From Rhizobium mongolense USDA 1844 (GTDB taxonomy: Bacteria > Pseudomonadota > Alphaproteobacteria > Rhizobiales > Rhizobiaceae), in contig NZ_ATTQ01000034.1 of assembly GCF_000419765.1 (NCBI RefSeq), positions 176 to 33,968 of the forward strand: a stretch of 33,793 bases of DNA, in the 5' to 3' direction. Within the stretch, counting starts at the first letter, position 1. Each line of letters opens with the position of its first letter. The translations under genes and the position numbers were made by a program. This document shows, one piece after another, positions 8,688-17,091 of the stretch. The notes under the pieces are model-generated. The model was not told the DNA's origin. It did no database searches and saw only the letters and a list, made by a program, of their open reading frames with translations.

Positions 8688-9551
8688 ATGGTTGACCTGC
8701 CGAGTGAACTAAATGACCTGCCTCGTGATCTAAATCACCTCCCGAGGGACGTTTTTTCAAGAATTGCGAAAGAGATATGCCCCTATGACAACCCGCAGCA
8801 AGCGGCAGTCAACCTCGCCAATCTTAGAGCGACGAACCATGAAATACTCGACAAGTTCCCGGACAGCGCAATTGGGAGTTTTGAGGCGCGACTCAGCCGG
8901 ATCGGCGCCTTACAATCGAGTTTGGCTTCGAAAACATTACCGGATTTTACGGCAGGCGACGTAAAGTTCGTAACTCTGCAGGCACCCGCGATCCAGCCAA
9001 TACTTAAATTTTACGAGCTTTCTGCGCAGACTTCCATAGTCGACAACGCCTTGCTGTGCGATGAGAGATGGCAACGAACTCTCGCGGCCACTGTCTTATC
9101 GACCAATCTAAATGACTTGCATGACCCTTCTGATAGAACGCGCCTCATCAATCAAGCGCTTTCTTCTTTCGGAGACGATGATCCGACAATTCGCACCAAC
9201 GGAGGCATAGCCCTTGTTCGAGCAGATGGTCATTTGGATGCAGTCCAGCAGGCGCGCCTTACCGAGTTGTTTCATCGAAACCCGGAATTGGAGCAGCAGT
9301 ATAATCATTTGAAGGCAGACCAGCAAGCGTGGTACCAACAGCAGCGTGTACAGCTGCCAAGCGCAGATTTGGATAGAAGCATCAACATAATTGCGGGTGA
9401 GGTGGGGCGGCTTCCAGCAGGACTTAGTTCTTCTGAGGAACGGAATACGGCGCACATAGTCGCGAAGTCCATCGCCGAATGCTACAATTGCGCGCATAAT
9501 GAACTTATGAATTTCGACAGAAGCAGGGAACGTTCAACCTTGGGCCGTTGA
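8688..9551 (+). CDS. virF: VirF-like F-box effector of the type IV secretion system
   Basis: A 287-residue hydrophilic protein with no signal peptide or membrane segment. Residues about 18-50 (LPRDVFSRIAKEICPYDNP, then QQAAVNLANLRATNHEI) fit an F-box. From memory they align with Agrobacterium VirF (LPDHVLTEVAKRL, then NNPVESAENIANF), including the shared NP, A.N.AN pattern. The C-terminus, AHNELMNFDRSRERSTLGR, resembles the VirF end AELMSADRPRSTRGL and has the R-x-R-x-R spacing of VirD4-dependent translocation signals (Arg278, 280, 282). It is longer than octopine VirF (about 200 residues), the extra being in the middle. VirF joins plant SCF ubiquitin ligases through Skp1. A related effector (Msi061) is known in Mesorhizobium loti R7A. 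A vir box lies upstream. The start is the first in-frame ATG; its ribosome-binding site is weak. Function inferred, homology fairly clear. Confidence 0.82.
   Translation: MVDLPSELNDLPRDLNHLPRDVFSRIAKEICPYDNPQQAAVNLANLRATNHEILDKFPDSAIGSFEARLSRIGALQSSLASKTLPDFTAGDVKFVTLQAPAIQPILKFYELSAQTSIVDNALLCDERWQRTLAATVLSTNLNDLHDPSDRTRLINQALSSFGDDDPTIRTNGGIALVRADGHLDAVQQARLTELFHRNPELEQQYNHLKADQQAWYQQQRVQLPSADLDRSINIIAGEVGRLPAGLSSSEERNTAHIVAKSIAECYNCAHNELMNFDRSRERSTLGR
8697..8759 (+). repeat. Three tandem 21-bp units encoding LPxxLxx
   Basis: Three consecutive 21-base units (8697-8717, 8718-8738, 8739-8759) encode LPSELND, LPRDLNH and LPRDVFS. The first two DNA units are close copies; the third is diverged and forms the start of the F-box proper. 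The repeat lies in the effector N-terminus. Confidence 0.7.
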
Positions 9552-9589
9552 GTTCATCGAGTTCTTGCAGCCATAAAAACAGTGAGGAA

Positions 9590-10103
9590 TGGACACGACG
9601 GATCGACCCTCTTCTGATGGGCCGCCCGCCCCTGTCCGGTGATACGGTAAAGGCGATTTGTGCCGCCCGATGAGTTTTGCCGTGGCACCAAATTCAACCT
9701 AGGCGCCAACTGCCGATCACGCTTGAACCATGCAGCGGTTAACATCGCGGCGAATGCGGCCGCGGGGATGAGGTCGATTCCAGGGGAGCGCCTCCATTCG
9801 GCGGCGCAATTCACTGGTGAGGTGCCGGCCTGATTTTGCTCATCTATCTCGCTGATCTGTTGATGTACGATGTACCTCCACGGTTGTGTAACAGGAACAT
9901 AATCGCTGTCCCGGCAATTGCCGGGATAAGCCCGCAACCCTTGTGATTTGCGCGTACAAAGAGCCGGCACCGGCACATCCTATCACGTGAAGGTCGAAAT
10001 TCCGCCAGGTGGCCGCGGGGGCGTTCAACAGGATCGTCCGCTGACGTATCAAAGGCTTGCGCACCCGATGCATAATCAGCACGCGCTGCTTTTTTACAGG
10101 CAC
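9590..10103 (-). pseudogene. IS110/IS1111-type transposase remnant
   Basis: The minus strand near 10080 reads QRVLIMHRVRKPLIRQRTIL, matching the conserved middle region (LxLHRxRxxLxxxRTxLxN) of IS110-family transposases. Further along are PGIDLIPAAAFAAML and FKRDRQLAPRLNLVPRQNSS followed by GGTNRLYRITGQGR, which match the second conserved block (PGIGPxxASALxA then RxFAAWLGLVPRQxSSGGKxRLGRI). The catalytic DEDD N-terminus is missing and frames change, so this is a dead fragment, distinct from the IS110 copy at the right end of the window. Confidence 0.8.
9909..9926. repeat. 18-bp perfect palindrome
   Basis: TCCCGGCAATTGCCGGGA reads the same on both strands. It lies inside the decayed IS1111-type fragment. 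It has no T-run on either side, so it is not a standard terminator. Role unknown. Confidence 0.6.
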
Positions 10104-10109
10104 AAAATA

Positions 10110-11348
10110 TTATCGCCTAGTTGCCGCCTTGCAGATTGTCTCCGCATCGTGTGCATCAATTTTCTGCCGCTTTACATAGGTCTCGGTGGCATATTGGTCT
10201 CAAGCGAATCTCATGAAATGACAGCCCTTTGAGTAGGCTTCGAATCAGGGAAAGCGGCAAGGCCGCAAAAACACGGTTACGTCATTCCGGCGCCTATCCC
10301 GACGGATAAAGACCGCACCATTCGTGTCGATGCTGCACGCCAAAACAACTACCTATGAAAGTCCAGACCGATGGTTCGCCGGCTGCAGCATGGCTCACGT
10401 CCTGGTACGCCTCGTGTCGCTCCGGTAACTATGCTAATTTACTTTGCCCTTTCCGCGGCAGTGCGGAGCCCTTCTCAAGTGTCCGTATGCGTCCGAACGA
10501 GGCGCAGCAGGTGAATCGTGGAACTAGCCAGTTGTCAACGTCCGCCGGCTCAGCACCGACTTGTCATCCACAATGTCATAAATTTAAAATGTGGGCTTAA
10601 CCTAACTGCTGATCCTTTTCAGGAGCCTGCATCGAGCAATTGGCAATGACGTCATCCGTGATACCTGCTTCTGACGAGCCTGAATTCCTCTTCTTAGCCT
10701 CGAAAAGGGTTCCCGCTTGGCTGCATTGCCGCAGGTTAGATATTAGGTGCGCCCGCGAGCTCGGTCCAACAGTCCGGGATACTGCCGCAGCTAACTAATT
10801 AGCGAAGTGACCGGTAGTTCGCCAGCAATTTTCTGTACCGTTCCTCGACCTGTCGCTGGGTCCGCCAAGTTCGTGTCTCCACGGCCAAGTTGGATTGCTC
10901 GTCTTAGTCCTGACCTGCCGCACACTTGAATGCAAGACTATATGCCATCACTTGCGGTCAGTAGCACATGCCAGCGCGGGGATGTCGCAGAAGTCGGTCG
11001 AAGCCTGTGGGTGCGTCGCTGGACGTTAGTGCGGCGTATTCGCAACTATGTGCAAGGGCGCTTGGTCGGAAGTCGCCATTCCAATGCGGCCTGCTTCTGG
11101 CCAGCGCTGTACCGCCGTTGATCGACTGCTTTGACGAGGATGGCTTGCCGTAGGATACCGCCCGCGGCAGCCGAAAGGCGGGATGGTATATTTAACCTCC
11201 CGACCTGCACGATCGGGATTCGAACGGCAGTGCACAGATCACGTCTAACCTACAATGCCGCGAAGGTGCTGACTGCGCTTGGCATCGCCGGTCGACCACC
11301 TTGGACAATATCTCGTTGTGTACCCTGGACGCGGTGGAGATGCCATCG
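10110..11348. other. About 1.2 kb with no recognised gene
   Basis: Only short open frames occur. Around 10810-10905 the minus strand reads TRTWRTQRQVEERYRKLLAN followed by a stop, which looks like a genuine protein C-terminus, but the frame breaks upstream and I cannot name it. The rest gives no family match by eye. The stretch separates the VirF-like gene and IS1111 remnant from the virB operon. Confidence 0.45.
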
Positions 11349-11362
11349 GTTTCAGATGAAAT
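11349..11362 (+). promoter_or_regulatory. vir box upstream of virB1
   Basis: GTTTCAGATGAAAT matches the vir-box consensus RTTDCAWWTGHAAY at 13 of 14 positions; only one central W is replaced, by G. It lies 109 bp before virB1 and is the expected VirG operator for the whole virB operon. A poorer match (11 of 14) starts at 11418 and may be a second, weak site. Confidence 0.8.
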
Positions 11363-11470
11363 CAAAACGCAGAATTGGAACATCGTTTCGTAACAGGCCG
11401 TAGCCCAATAAGCGCGAGTGACAAATGAGGCCGACTTTTTCGGCAGCTCGCGACTGTGAGGCGATAGGAA

Positions 11471-12160
11471 ATGTTAACTGCAGCTTGGCCCTTGACGATC
11501 GCCGTTTTGACTTCGACGTGCCTTTCTAGCGAGGCTGCCCCACTATCCTTCCGTGAAGTTGATCGCCTTGCTCGCGAATGCGCACCATCGGTTGATCCGA
11601 CGACTTTAGCGGCAATTGCCAAGGTCGAAAGTGGCTTTGATCCGCTTGCGGCACATGACAATACTACGGGTGAGAGCCTTCACTGGGATGATCAAACGCA
11701 AGCACGCGATAGTGTCAAAGATCGCCTCGACGCGCAGCATTCCATCGACGTCGGGCTTATGCAGATCAACACTAATAACTTTCCCGTCCTCAATCTCACG
11801 ATTGAAAATGCCCTGCAGCCTTGCAAGTCACTTGCCGCTGCGGCGTACTTGCTTGAAAGCCGCTATGCCGGCGGCGACACTGCTGCGGCAAGGCAACTTG
11901 CGCTCCGAAAGGCAATCTCCGCCTACAACACGGGGGATCTGCAGAGCGGGTTCGCAAACGGTTATGTGCGGAAGGTTGAGGCGGCCGCTCGAGAGATCGT
12001 GCCGCGGCTGATCGAACCACCGCAACAGGCTGATGAAAAGCAGATCTCGAAAAACATCTGGGACGTGTGGGGCTCGTATGAGCAAGAGCGTTCAGAAGAC
12101 GATTCATCGCGTCTCCCAAAATATCAAAGGTCGCACGGCCCTGAATTTAAACAACAATAA
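11471..12160 (+). CDS. virB1: VirB1, lytic transglycosylase
   Basis: A 229-residue protein with a hydrophobic export signal (LTIAVLTSTCLSS, residues 8-20) and a lysozyme-like SLT domain. The catalytic Glu is E53 in AIAKVESGFDPLA, followed by SIDVGLMQINTNNFP and the AISAYNTGDLQ block, all conserved in VirB1. VirB1 cuts peptidoglycan locally so that the secretion channel can pass through the wall; in Agrobacterium its C-terminal part is released as VirB1*. It is the first gene of the operon, 109 bp downstream of a vir box and 33 bp ahead of virB2. Length is close to the Agrobacterium protein. No defect seen. Confidence 0.95.
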   Translation: MLTAAWPLTIAVLTSTCLSSEAAPLSFREVDRLARECAPSVDPTTLAAIAKVESGFDPLAAHDNTTGESLHWDDQTQARDSVKDRLDAQHSIDVGLMQINTNNFPVLNLTIENALQPCKSLAAAAYLLESRYAGGDTAAARQLALRKAISAYNTGDLQSGFANGYVRKVEAAAREIVPRLIEPPQQADEKQISKNIWDVWGSYEQERSEDDSSRLPKYQRSHGPEFKQQ

Positions 12161-12193
12161 TGACCAATGGTCAAACTAATGGAGATACAAATA

Positions 12194-12556
12194 ATGGCGT
12201 CACCTAGCACAAATCGTGTGCGTTTTAGCTCCTTTTCTCTGCTGCGGGCAACGTTACGCGCTGCAGTTCCCTATGCGCCAGCTGCCGGCGGAGCGGCGGC
12301 CTGGAGTATAGTCTGCTCCGCGCCCGCGATGGCGCAAGTGACTGGCGGGACCGATCCCGCGACGATGGTGAATAACATCTGCACGTTCATCCTTGGACCG
12401 TTCGGACAGTCTCTGGCTGTGCTCGGCATCGTCGCCATCGGCATATCGTGGATGTTCGGTCGTGCTTCACTCGGTCTCGTTGCGGGTGTCATCGGCGGGA
12501 TCGTCATCATGTTCGGGGCCAGCTTCCTTGGTAAAGCCCTCATTGGCGGGGGCTGA
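12194..12556 (+). CDS. virB2: VirB2, major T-pilin precursor
   Basis: 120 residues. The ATG at 12194 is chosen because GGAG lies at 12181-12184 and the resulting length matches Agrobacterium VirB2 (121); an upstream ATG at 12167 has poorer support. A long signal ends at APAMA47, and mature pilin begins at Gln48. The mature part (GTDPATMVNNICTFILGPFG, then two membrane helices) is nearly identical to Agrobacterium pilin, where the processed subunit is made cyclic by joining its Gln to the C-terminal Gly. The final Gly is retained here (IGGG). It forms the extracellular pilus and part of the channel. It overlaps virB3 by one base (TGATG). Confidence 0.95.
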   Translation: MASPSTNRVRFSSFSLLRATLRAAVPYAPAAGGAAAWSIVCSAPAMAQVTGGTDPATMVNNICTFILGPFGQSLAVLGIVAIGISWMFGRASLGLVAGVIGGIVIMFGASFLGKALIGGG

Positions 12557-12882
12557 TGAGCGACCGACTGGAAGAGAGTATTCTCTACGTGGCGGCGACA
12601 CGCCCTGCATTATTCCTAGGTGTGCCGCTCAACTTGGCCGGATTGCTTATGATGTTAGCCGGCCTAATCATCGTCATCGTTCAGAATCCTCTATACGAGA
12701 TTATTCTTGTGCCACTGTGGTTCGGATCAAGGGTTGTTGTTGAGCGCGACTATAACGCCGCGAGCGTAGCGCTACTCTATCTGCAGACCGCGGGCAGAAG
12801 CGTCGATGGGCCGATCTGGGGCGGGGCAAGCGTCAGTCCCAACCCAATTAAAGTCCCGAGCCGAGGAAGAGGAATGGTTTAA
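12556..12882 (+). CDS. virB3: VirB3, inner-membrane channel protein
   Basis: 108 residues, the usual VirB3 length. It begins MSDRLEESILYVAATRPALF and has one or two N-terminal hydrophobic segments (LNLAGLLMMLAGLIIVIVQ). VirB3 is a short inner-membrane protein that works with the ATPase VirB4; in some systems the two are fused. Its start overlaps the virB2 stop by one base and its stop overlaps the virB4 start by one base, indicating translational coupling. Confidence 0.93.
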   Translation: MSDRLEESILYVAATRPALFLGVPLNLAGLLMMLAGLIIVIVQNPLYEIILVPLWFGSRVVVERDYNAASVALLYLQTAGRSVDGPIWGGASVSPNPIKVPSRGRGMV

Positions 12883-15251
12883 TGTTCGGCACAAGTGGCA
12901 GGACCGAGAGGTCTGGTGAGATATATCTGCCATATGTTGGCCACCTCAGCGACAAGGTTATCCTTCTCGAAGACGGCTCAATCATGGCGATGGCACACGT
13001 CAAAGGTTTGCCCTTCGAACTGGAAGACGTTGCCATCCGAAATGCACGCTGCCGAGCGTTCAATACGCTCTTGCGCAACATTGCCGATGATAACGTATCA
13101 ATATGTGCCCATCTAGTGCGACATAATGATGTGCCGTCACCGCCGGCACGGCAGTTCCAAAGCACGTTTGCTGGTAGTCTGAGTGAAGCTTATGAGCAGC
13201 GTGTGCTGCTCGGAAGTCTTTTTCGCAACGATCACTTCCTTACCTTGATCGTGTATCCCCGCACTACCGTCGGCAAAATCAGGGGACGTTTCATCAAGCG
13301 CTACGAAGGCAAGGAGAACGATCTGGCAAGCCAGGCCCGGAACCTGGAAGATCTCTGGCAGATCACTGCTGGCGCCCTCGACGCCTACGGTCTCCGTCGG
13401 CTCGGGATTCGCGAGAAAGAAGGCGTGATTTTCTCAGAAATCGCGGAAGCGCTCCGGCTGATAATCACTTGCCGTTTGACTCCGGTTCCAGTGGTTAGCG
13501 GCTCACTCGGCGCTTCGATTTATACTGATCGTGTGATCTGCGGCAAACGCGCAGTGGAGATTCGTACCCCCGGAGATAGCTACGTCGGCTCAATGTTTTC
13601 ATTTCGAGAATATCCAGCAAAAACACGGCCGGGTATGCTGAATCCACTATTGTCCACGAATTTCCCCCTTGTTTTAAGCCAGAGTTTCTCCTGCCTCACG
13701 CGTGCACAGGCTCATGCCAAACTCAGCCTGAAGTCCAGTCAAATGACGAGCTCTGGGGACAAGGCCGTCTCCCAGATCAATGAACTCGCCGAAGCGGAGG
13801 ACGCACTGGCAAGCAACGAATTCGTAATGGGCTCGCACCATTTAAGCCTGTGCGTCTATGCCGATAATCTCAATAGCCTTGCCGACCGCGCTGCAAGCGC
13901 CCGCACGCGGTTGGCGGATTCGGGCGCCGTCATTGTCCAGGAAGGTATTGGTATGGAGGCGGCTTACTGGGCACAACTTCCGGGGAACACCAAGTGGCGC
14001 ACGCGACCCGGGGCAATCACCTCCCGCAATTTCGCCGGTCTGGTCTCATTTGAGAATTTTCCGAGCGGCATCAATTCTGGCCACTGGGGCAATGCAGTTG
14101 CACGCTTCCGCACCAACGGTGGAACCCCTTTCGATTATGTCCCTCATGAGAATGACGTTGGCATGACGGCGATATTCGGACCAGTCGGAAAAGGCAAAAC
14201 AACGCTCATGACCTTTATCCTTGCCATGCTCGAGCAGAGCATGGTTGAACGCAATGGTGCGATTGTTTTCTTTGACAAGGACCGCGGTGGTGAACTGCTG
14301 GTACGTGCCACGGGAGGCACATATCTGGCGCTACGTAGAGGCGTTCCCAGCGGCTTGGCGCCTCTGCGGGGCCTGGACGATACATCGTCCTCGCGGGATT
14401 TTCTGCGCGAGTGGATAGTCGCCCTCATTGAGAGCGACGGACGCGGAGCTATTTCGCCGGAAGAGAACCGCCGCTTGGACCGCGGCATCACCCGGCAGCT
14501 TTCGTTTGAGCCAGGCATGCGCTCAATTGCAGGACTACGCGAATTCCTGTTGCACAGCCCCTCCGAGGGCGCAGGTGCACGATTGGAGCGGTGGTGCAGA
14601 GGAAGCGCGCTGGGTTGGGCCTTTGATGGCGAGGCAGATGAAGTAAGGCTGGACGCCTCCATTACAGGCTTCGACATGACGCAGCTCCTGGAGTACGAGG
14701 AGGTCTGTGCGCCGGCAGCTGCATATCTACTGCATCGCGTGGGCTCTGTCGTGGACGGACGTCGCTTTGTCATGAGCTGCGACGAGTTTCGCTTTTATCT
14801 ATTAAACCCCCAATTCGCTGCAGTCGTCGACAGGTTCTTGCTGACTGTTCGCAAGAATAACGGCATGTTGATACTCGCAACACAACAACCCGAGCATGTT
14901 CTGGAGTCACCCATCGGAGCCAGTCTTGTTGCACAATGCATGACGAAAATTTTCTATCCATCACCGACGGCGGACCGATCAGCCTACATCGACGGCTTGA
15001 AGTGTACCGAAGGAGAATTTCAGGCTGTCCGCGAGCAAATGGCAATCGGCAGTCGCAAATTTTTGCTGAAGCGCGAGAGCGGCAGCGTTATCTGTGAATT
15101 CGACCTTAGTGAAATGCGCGAATATGTCGCCGTGCTGTCTGGGCGGGCAAACACGGTGCGCTTTGCCGATCGGCTCCGCGAAAATTACGGAGATGCCCCT
15201 GGTGCGTGGATCGACAAGTTCATGGCACGTTATCATGAAGTGCAAGATTGA
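12882..15251 (+). CDS. virB4: VirB4, conjugation ATPase
   Basis: 789 residues, full length for VirB4. Walker A is GPVGKGKTT with K439 at the same position as the essential Lys of Agrobacterium VirB4. Walker B lies in RRFVMSCDEFRFYLL, where the acidic DE follows hydrophobic residues, and the RKNNGMLILATQQPE segment matches the conserved helicase-like motif. VirB4 is the cytoplasmic-face ATPase that powers pilus assembly and substrate passage. The gene starts one base inside virB3 and is followed 11 bp later by virB5. A 209-residue antisense frame within it is a coding shadow. Confidence 0.96.
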   Translation: MFGTSGRTERSGEIYLPYVGHLSDKVILLEDGSIMAMAHVKGLPFELEDVAIRNARCRAFNTLLRNIADDNVSICAHLVRHNDVPSPPARQFQSTFAGSLSEAYEQRVLLGSLFRNDHFLTLIVYPRTTVGKIRGRFIKRYEGKENDLASQARNLEDLWQITAGALDAYGLRRLGIREKEGVIFSEIAEALRLIITCRLTPVPVVSGSLGASIYTDRVICGKRAVEIRTPGDSYVGSMFSFREYPAKTRPGMLNPLLSTNFPLVLSQSFSCLTRAQAHAKLSLKSSQMTSSGDKAVSQINELAEAEDALASNEFVMGSHHLSLCVYADNLNSLADRAASARTRLADSGAVIVQEGIGMEAAYWAQLPGNTKWRTRPGAITSRNFAGLVSFENFPSGINSGHWGNAVARFRTNGGTPFDYVPHENDVGMTAIFGPVGKGKTTLMTFILAMLEQSMVERNGAIVFFDKDRGGELLVRATGGTYLALRRGVPSGLAPLRGLDDTSSSRDFLREWIVALIESDGRGAISPEENRRLDRGITRQLSFEPGMRSIAGLREFLLHSPSEGAGARLERWCRGSALGWAFDGEADEVRLDASITGFDMTQLLEYEEVCAPAAAYLLHRVGSVVDGRRFVMSCDEFRFYLLNPQFAAVVDRFLLTVRKNNGMLILATQQPEHVLESPIGASLVAQCMTKIFYPSPTADRSAYIDGLKCTEGEFQAVREQMAIGSRKFLLKRESGSVICEFDLSEMREYVAVLSGRANTVRFADRLRENYGDAPGAWIDKFMARYHEVQD

Positions 15252-15262
15252 CGGAGGAGTTC

Positions 15263-15934
15263 ATGAAATTTTCCAAACTCACAGTGACCGCGGTTGCCAC
15301 TTTTCTTGTGCTGCAGGGGCCAGCTCGAGCGCAGGGAATGCCTGTCATTGACGCAGCAGGAATAGCTCAGGCTATCGTGCAAATCGAAAAATCGGTTGCG
15401 ATTCTCGACCAGACAATTCAATTGGTGACGATGTTCACGTCGTCCTTTGGCGTCACCAGTCTGTTAAGCTCACTCAACCAACCGAACCGATATCCCTCGA
15501 CCACTCAGCTAGGCAATCAGATGTTTGATAGTCAAGCACCAGGCTCGACCACAGCGCGTGCGATCGCGCTGGATGCCGATCGTAGAATCATTGGTTCCGA
15601 CGCGGAAGCGGCGCTGCTACGTCAGCAGATTGCCGGTGCTGCTAATGCCGCGGGCGTTGCTGCCGGCAATCTGGAGATGATGGACAAGCGCCTTCGGGAA
15701 AACGGCAACACGCTAGGTGAGTTGTCGCGTTCAAGAAACATCATGCAGGCCACGGTCACAAACGGATTGCTTCTCAAACAGATCCACGACGCAATCATCC
15801 AGAACAGCCAGGCCACGAGTCTGCTGACGATGGCCACCGCGCAGGCCGGCCTTCATGTCGCAGAGGAGGCCGCAGCCCAGCGCCGAGAACGGCAAAAAAC
15901 TGCGACAATCTTTGCCATCCCCCGCCTCCCATAG
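15263..15934 (+). CDS. virB5: VirB5, minor pilus-tip subunit
   Basis: 223 residues. The ATG at 15263 is preceded by GGAGGAG. A signal peptide (LTVTAVATFLVLQGPARA, cut before QGMPV) directs export to the periplasm. The rest is helical, with the GSDAEAALLRQQIAGAAN and NGLLLKQIHDAIIQNSQAT segments typical of VirB5. VirB5 sits at the pilus tip and is thought to act as an adhesin towards the host cell. It is the least conserved VirB protein and so a likely determinant of host contact. Gap of 81 bp to virB6. Confidence 0.93.
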   Translation: MKFSKLTVTAVATFLVLQGPARAQGMPVIDAAGIAQAIVQIEKSVAILDQTIQLVTMFTSSFGVTSLLSSLNQPNRYPSTTQLGNQMFDSQAPGSTTARAIALDADRRIIGSDAEAALLRQQIAGAANAAGVAAGNLEMMDKRLRENGNTLGELSRSRNIMQATVTNGLLLKQIHDAIIQNSQATSLLTMATAQAGLHVAEEAAAQRRERQKTATIFAIPRLP

Positions 15935-16015
15935 TTGTACGGTGCGTAGTGCGGCTCAGACAATAGTTCAACTCAGCCCACCTGCGGTGGAAAGAACCAA
16001 ATCAGGTTGGATTTG

Positions 16016-16900
16016 ATGAAATTCGCGATTTCTGCGCCTTTTACGGCTATACATACGGTCTTTGATACCGCCTTTTCAATCGCACTGAACGGAGTGCTCG
16101 ATAAGATCCAGAGCGCAATCAATGCGCCTCTGGTGGCGTGCGTCACGCTTTGGATAATAATCCAGGGCATTCTGGTCATACGTGGTGAAATCGATACTCG
16201 TGGTGGGATCACGAAGATCATCAGGGTGTCGATCGTTGTCTCTCTTGTCTTGGGGCAGGCGAACTATCATGACTACGTAGTGTCATTCTTTGAGGATGCG
16301 ATCCCGAGCTTCGTTCACCAGATCAGTGGCAGTAGCATTCCGATGGATATTCCGCGAACGCTTGACGTCATGTTCGCTCTTAGCCAGATCAGCTTTCAGA
16401 AGATTGCATCCGAAATCGGACCGATGAATAGCCAAGACACTCTCGCCTTTGAAGGCGCGCAATGGGTTTTCTACGGTGCGCTTTGGGTAGCGTTTGAGAT
16501 CTATGACGCCTGTGGGATTCTTACCAAGGTACTCTTGGCGATCGGTCCGCTGATCCTTGTAGGCTATCTCTTCGATTACACCCGCGACATGGCCTCCAAA
16601 TGGGTTGGACAGCTCCTCTCCTACGCGCTGTTGCTTCTCCTGTTGAATATCGTGGCGACTTTAGTTATCGCAACGGAATCAGCGGCTCTCGTATTAATGC
16701 TCCTCGTAATTAACAATGCGGGCACGACGGCAGCCAAAATTATCGGGCTTTACGAACTCGACATGTTCTTTCTAGCTGGTGACGCTTTGATCGTAGCGCT
16801 TCCAATGATAGCCAGCAATATTGGAGGTGGCACCTGGGCGGGTACAAATAAATCTCTCAGTAGCCTCACCCGCCAATTAGCCCAAATTACGCGCGGCTAA
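16016..16900 (+). CDS. virB6: VirB6, polytopic inner-membrane channel protein
   Basis: 294 residues from the ATG at 16016, which aligns with the Agrobacterium start (MNFTIPAPFTAIHT against MKFAISAPFTAIHT); an upstream TTG at 16007 is possible. Several membrane helices are seen, for example VACVTLWIIIQGILVI and LLSYALLLLLLNIVATLVIA. The conserved KIASEIGPMNSQDTLAFEGA and TTAAKIIGLYELDMFFL blocks are present, as is the conserved Trp in ASKWVGQLL. VirB6 helps form the inner-membrane pore and contacts substrate after VirB11. Ends 32 bp before virB7. Confidence 0.94.
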   Translation: MKFAISAPFTAIHTVFDTAFSIALNGVLDKIQSAINAPLVACVTLWIIIQGILVIRGEIDTRGGITKIIRVSIVVSLVLGQANYHDYVVSFFEDAIPSFVHQISGSSIPMDIPRTLDVMFALSQISFQKIASEIGPMNSQDTLAFEGAQWVFYGALWVAFEIYDACGILTKVLLAIGPLILVGYLFDYTRDMASKWVGQLLSYALLLLLLNIVATLVIATESAALVLMLLVINNAGTTAAKIIGLYELDMFFLAGDALIVALPMIASNIGGGTWAGTNKSLSSLTRQLAQITRG

Positions 16901-16932
16901 GCGCAATGATTATGAAAATCCAGGTTGACTAC

Positions 16933-17091
16933 ATGAAGTATTGTTCTCTGTTTCTATTCCTCGCTTTGGCCGCTTGCAAGACAAGTGATACACTGGCGAC
17001 CTGCAAGGGCGCGGCGTTTCAGCTAAATGTGGGACGATGGCAACCCACCGCAACGGATCTTGACGTCGAATGTGCGGGAGCGCCTAAATGA
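16933..17091 (+). CDS. virB7: VirB7, outer-membrane lipoprotein
   Basis: 52 residues from the ATG at 16933; an in-frame ATG further upstream (16906) would place charged residues before the signal and is not preferred. It reads MKYCSLFLFLALAAC with the lipobox LALAAC, so Cys15 is lipid-modified and the protein is anchored in the outer membrane. Cys24, which in Agrobacterium forms a disulfide with Cys262 of VirB9, is retained here. The NVGRWQPT block is conserved. The final ATGA overlaps the virB8 start. VirB7, VirB9 and VirB10 form the outer-membrane core. Confidence 0.93.
   Translation: MKYCSLFLFLALAACKTSDTLATCKGAAFQLNVGRWQPTATDLDVECAGAPK

Noticed and set aside
10930..11121. Short overlapping plus-strand frames before the virB operon
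   Set aside because: No start signals and no family similarity; typical chance openings in a GC-rich stretch.
11418..11431. Second vir box candidate before virB1 (GTGACAAATGAGGC)
   Set aside because: Only 11 of 14 positions match and the right arm is lost; mentioned with the better site but not listed as a feature.
14144..14773. 209-codon open frame antisense to virB4
   Set aside because: It lies wholly inside the strongly conserved virB4 gene, has no family motif and is a coding shadow.
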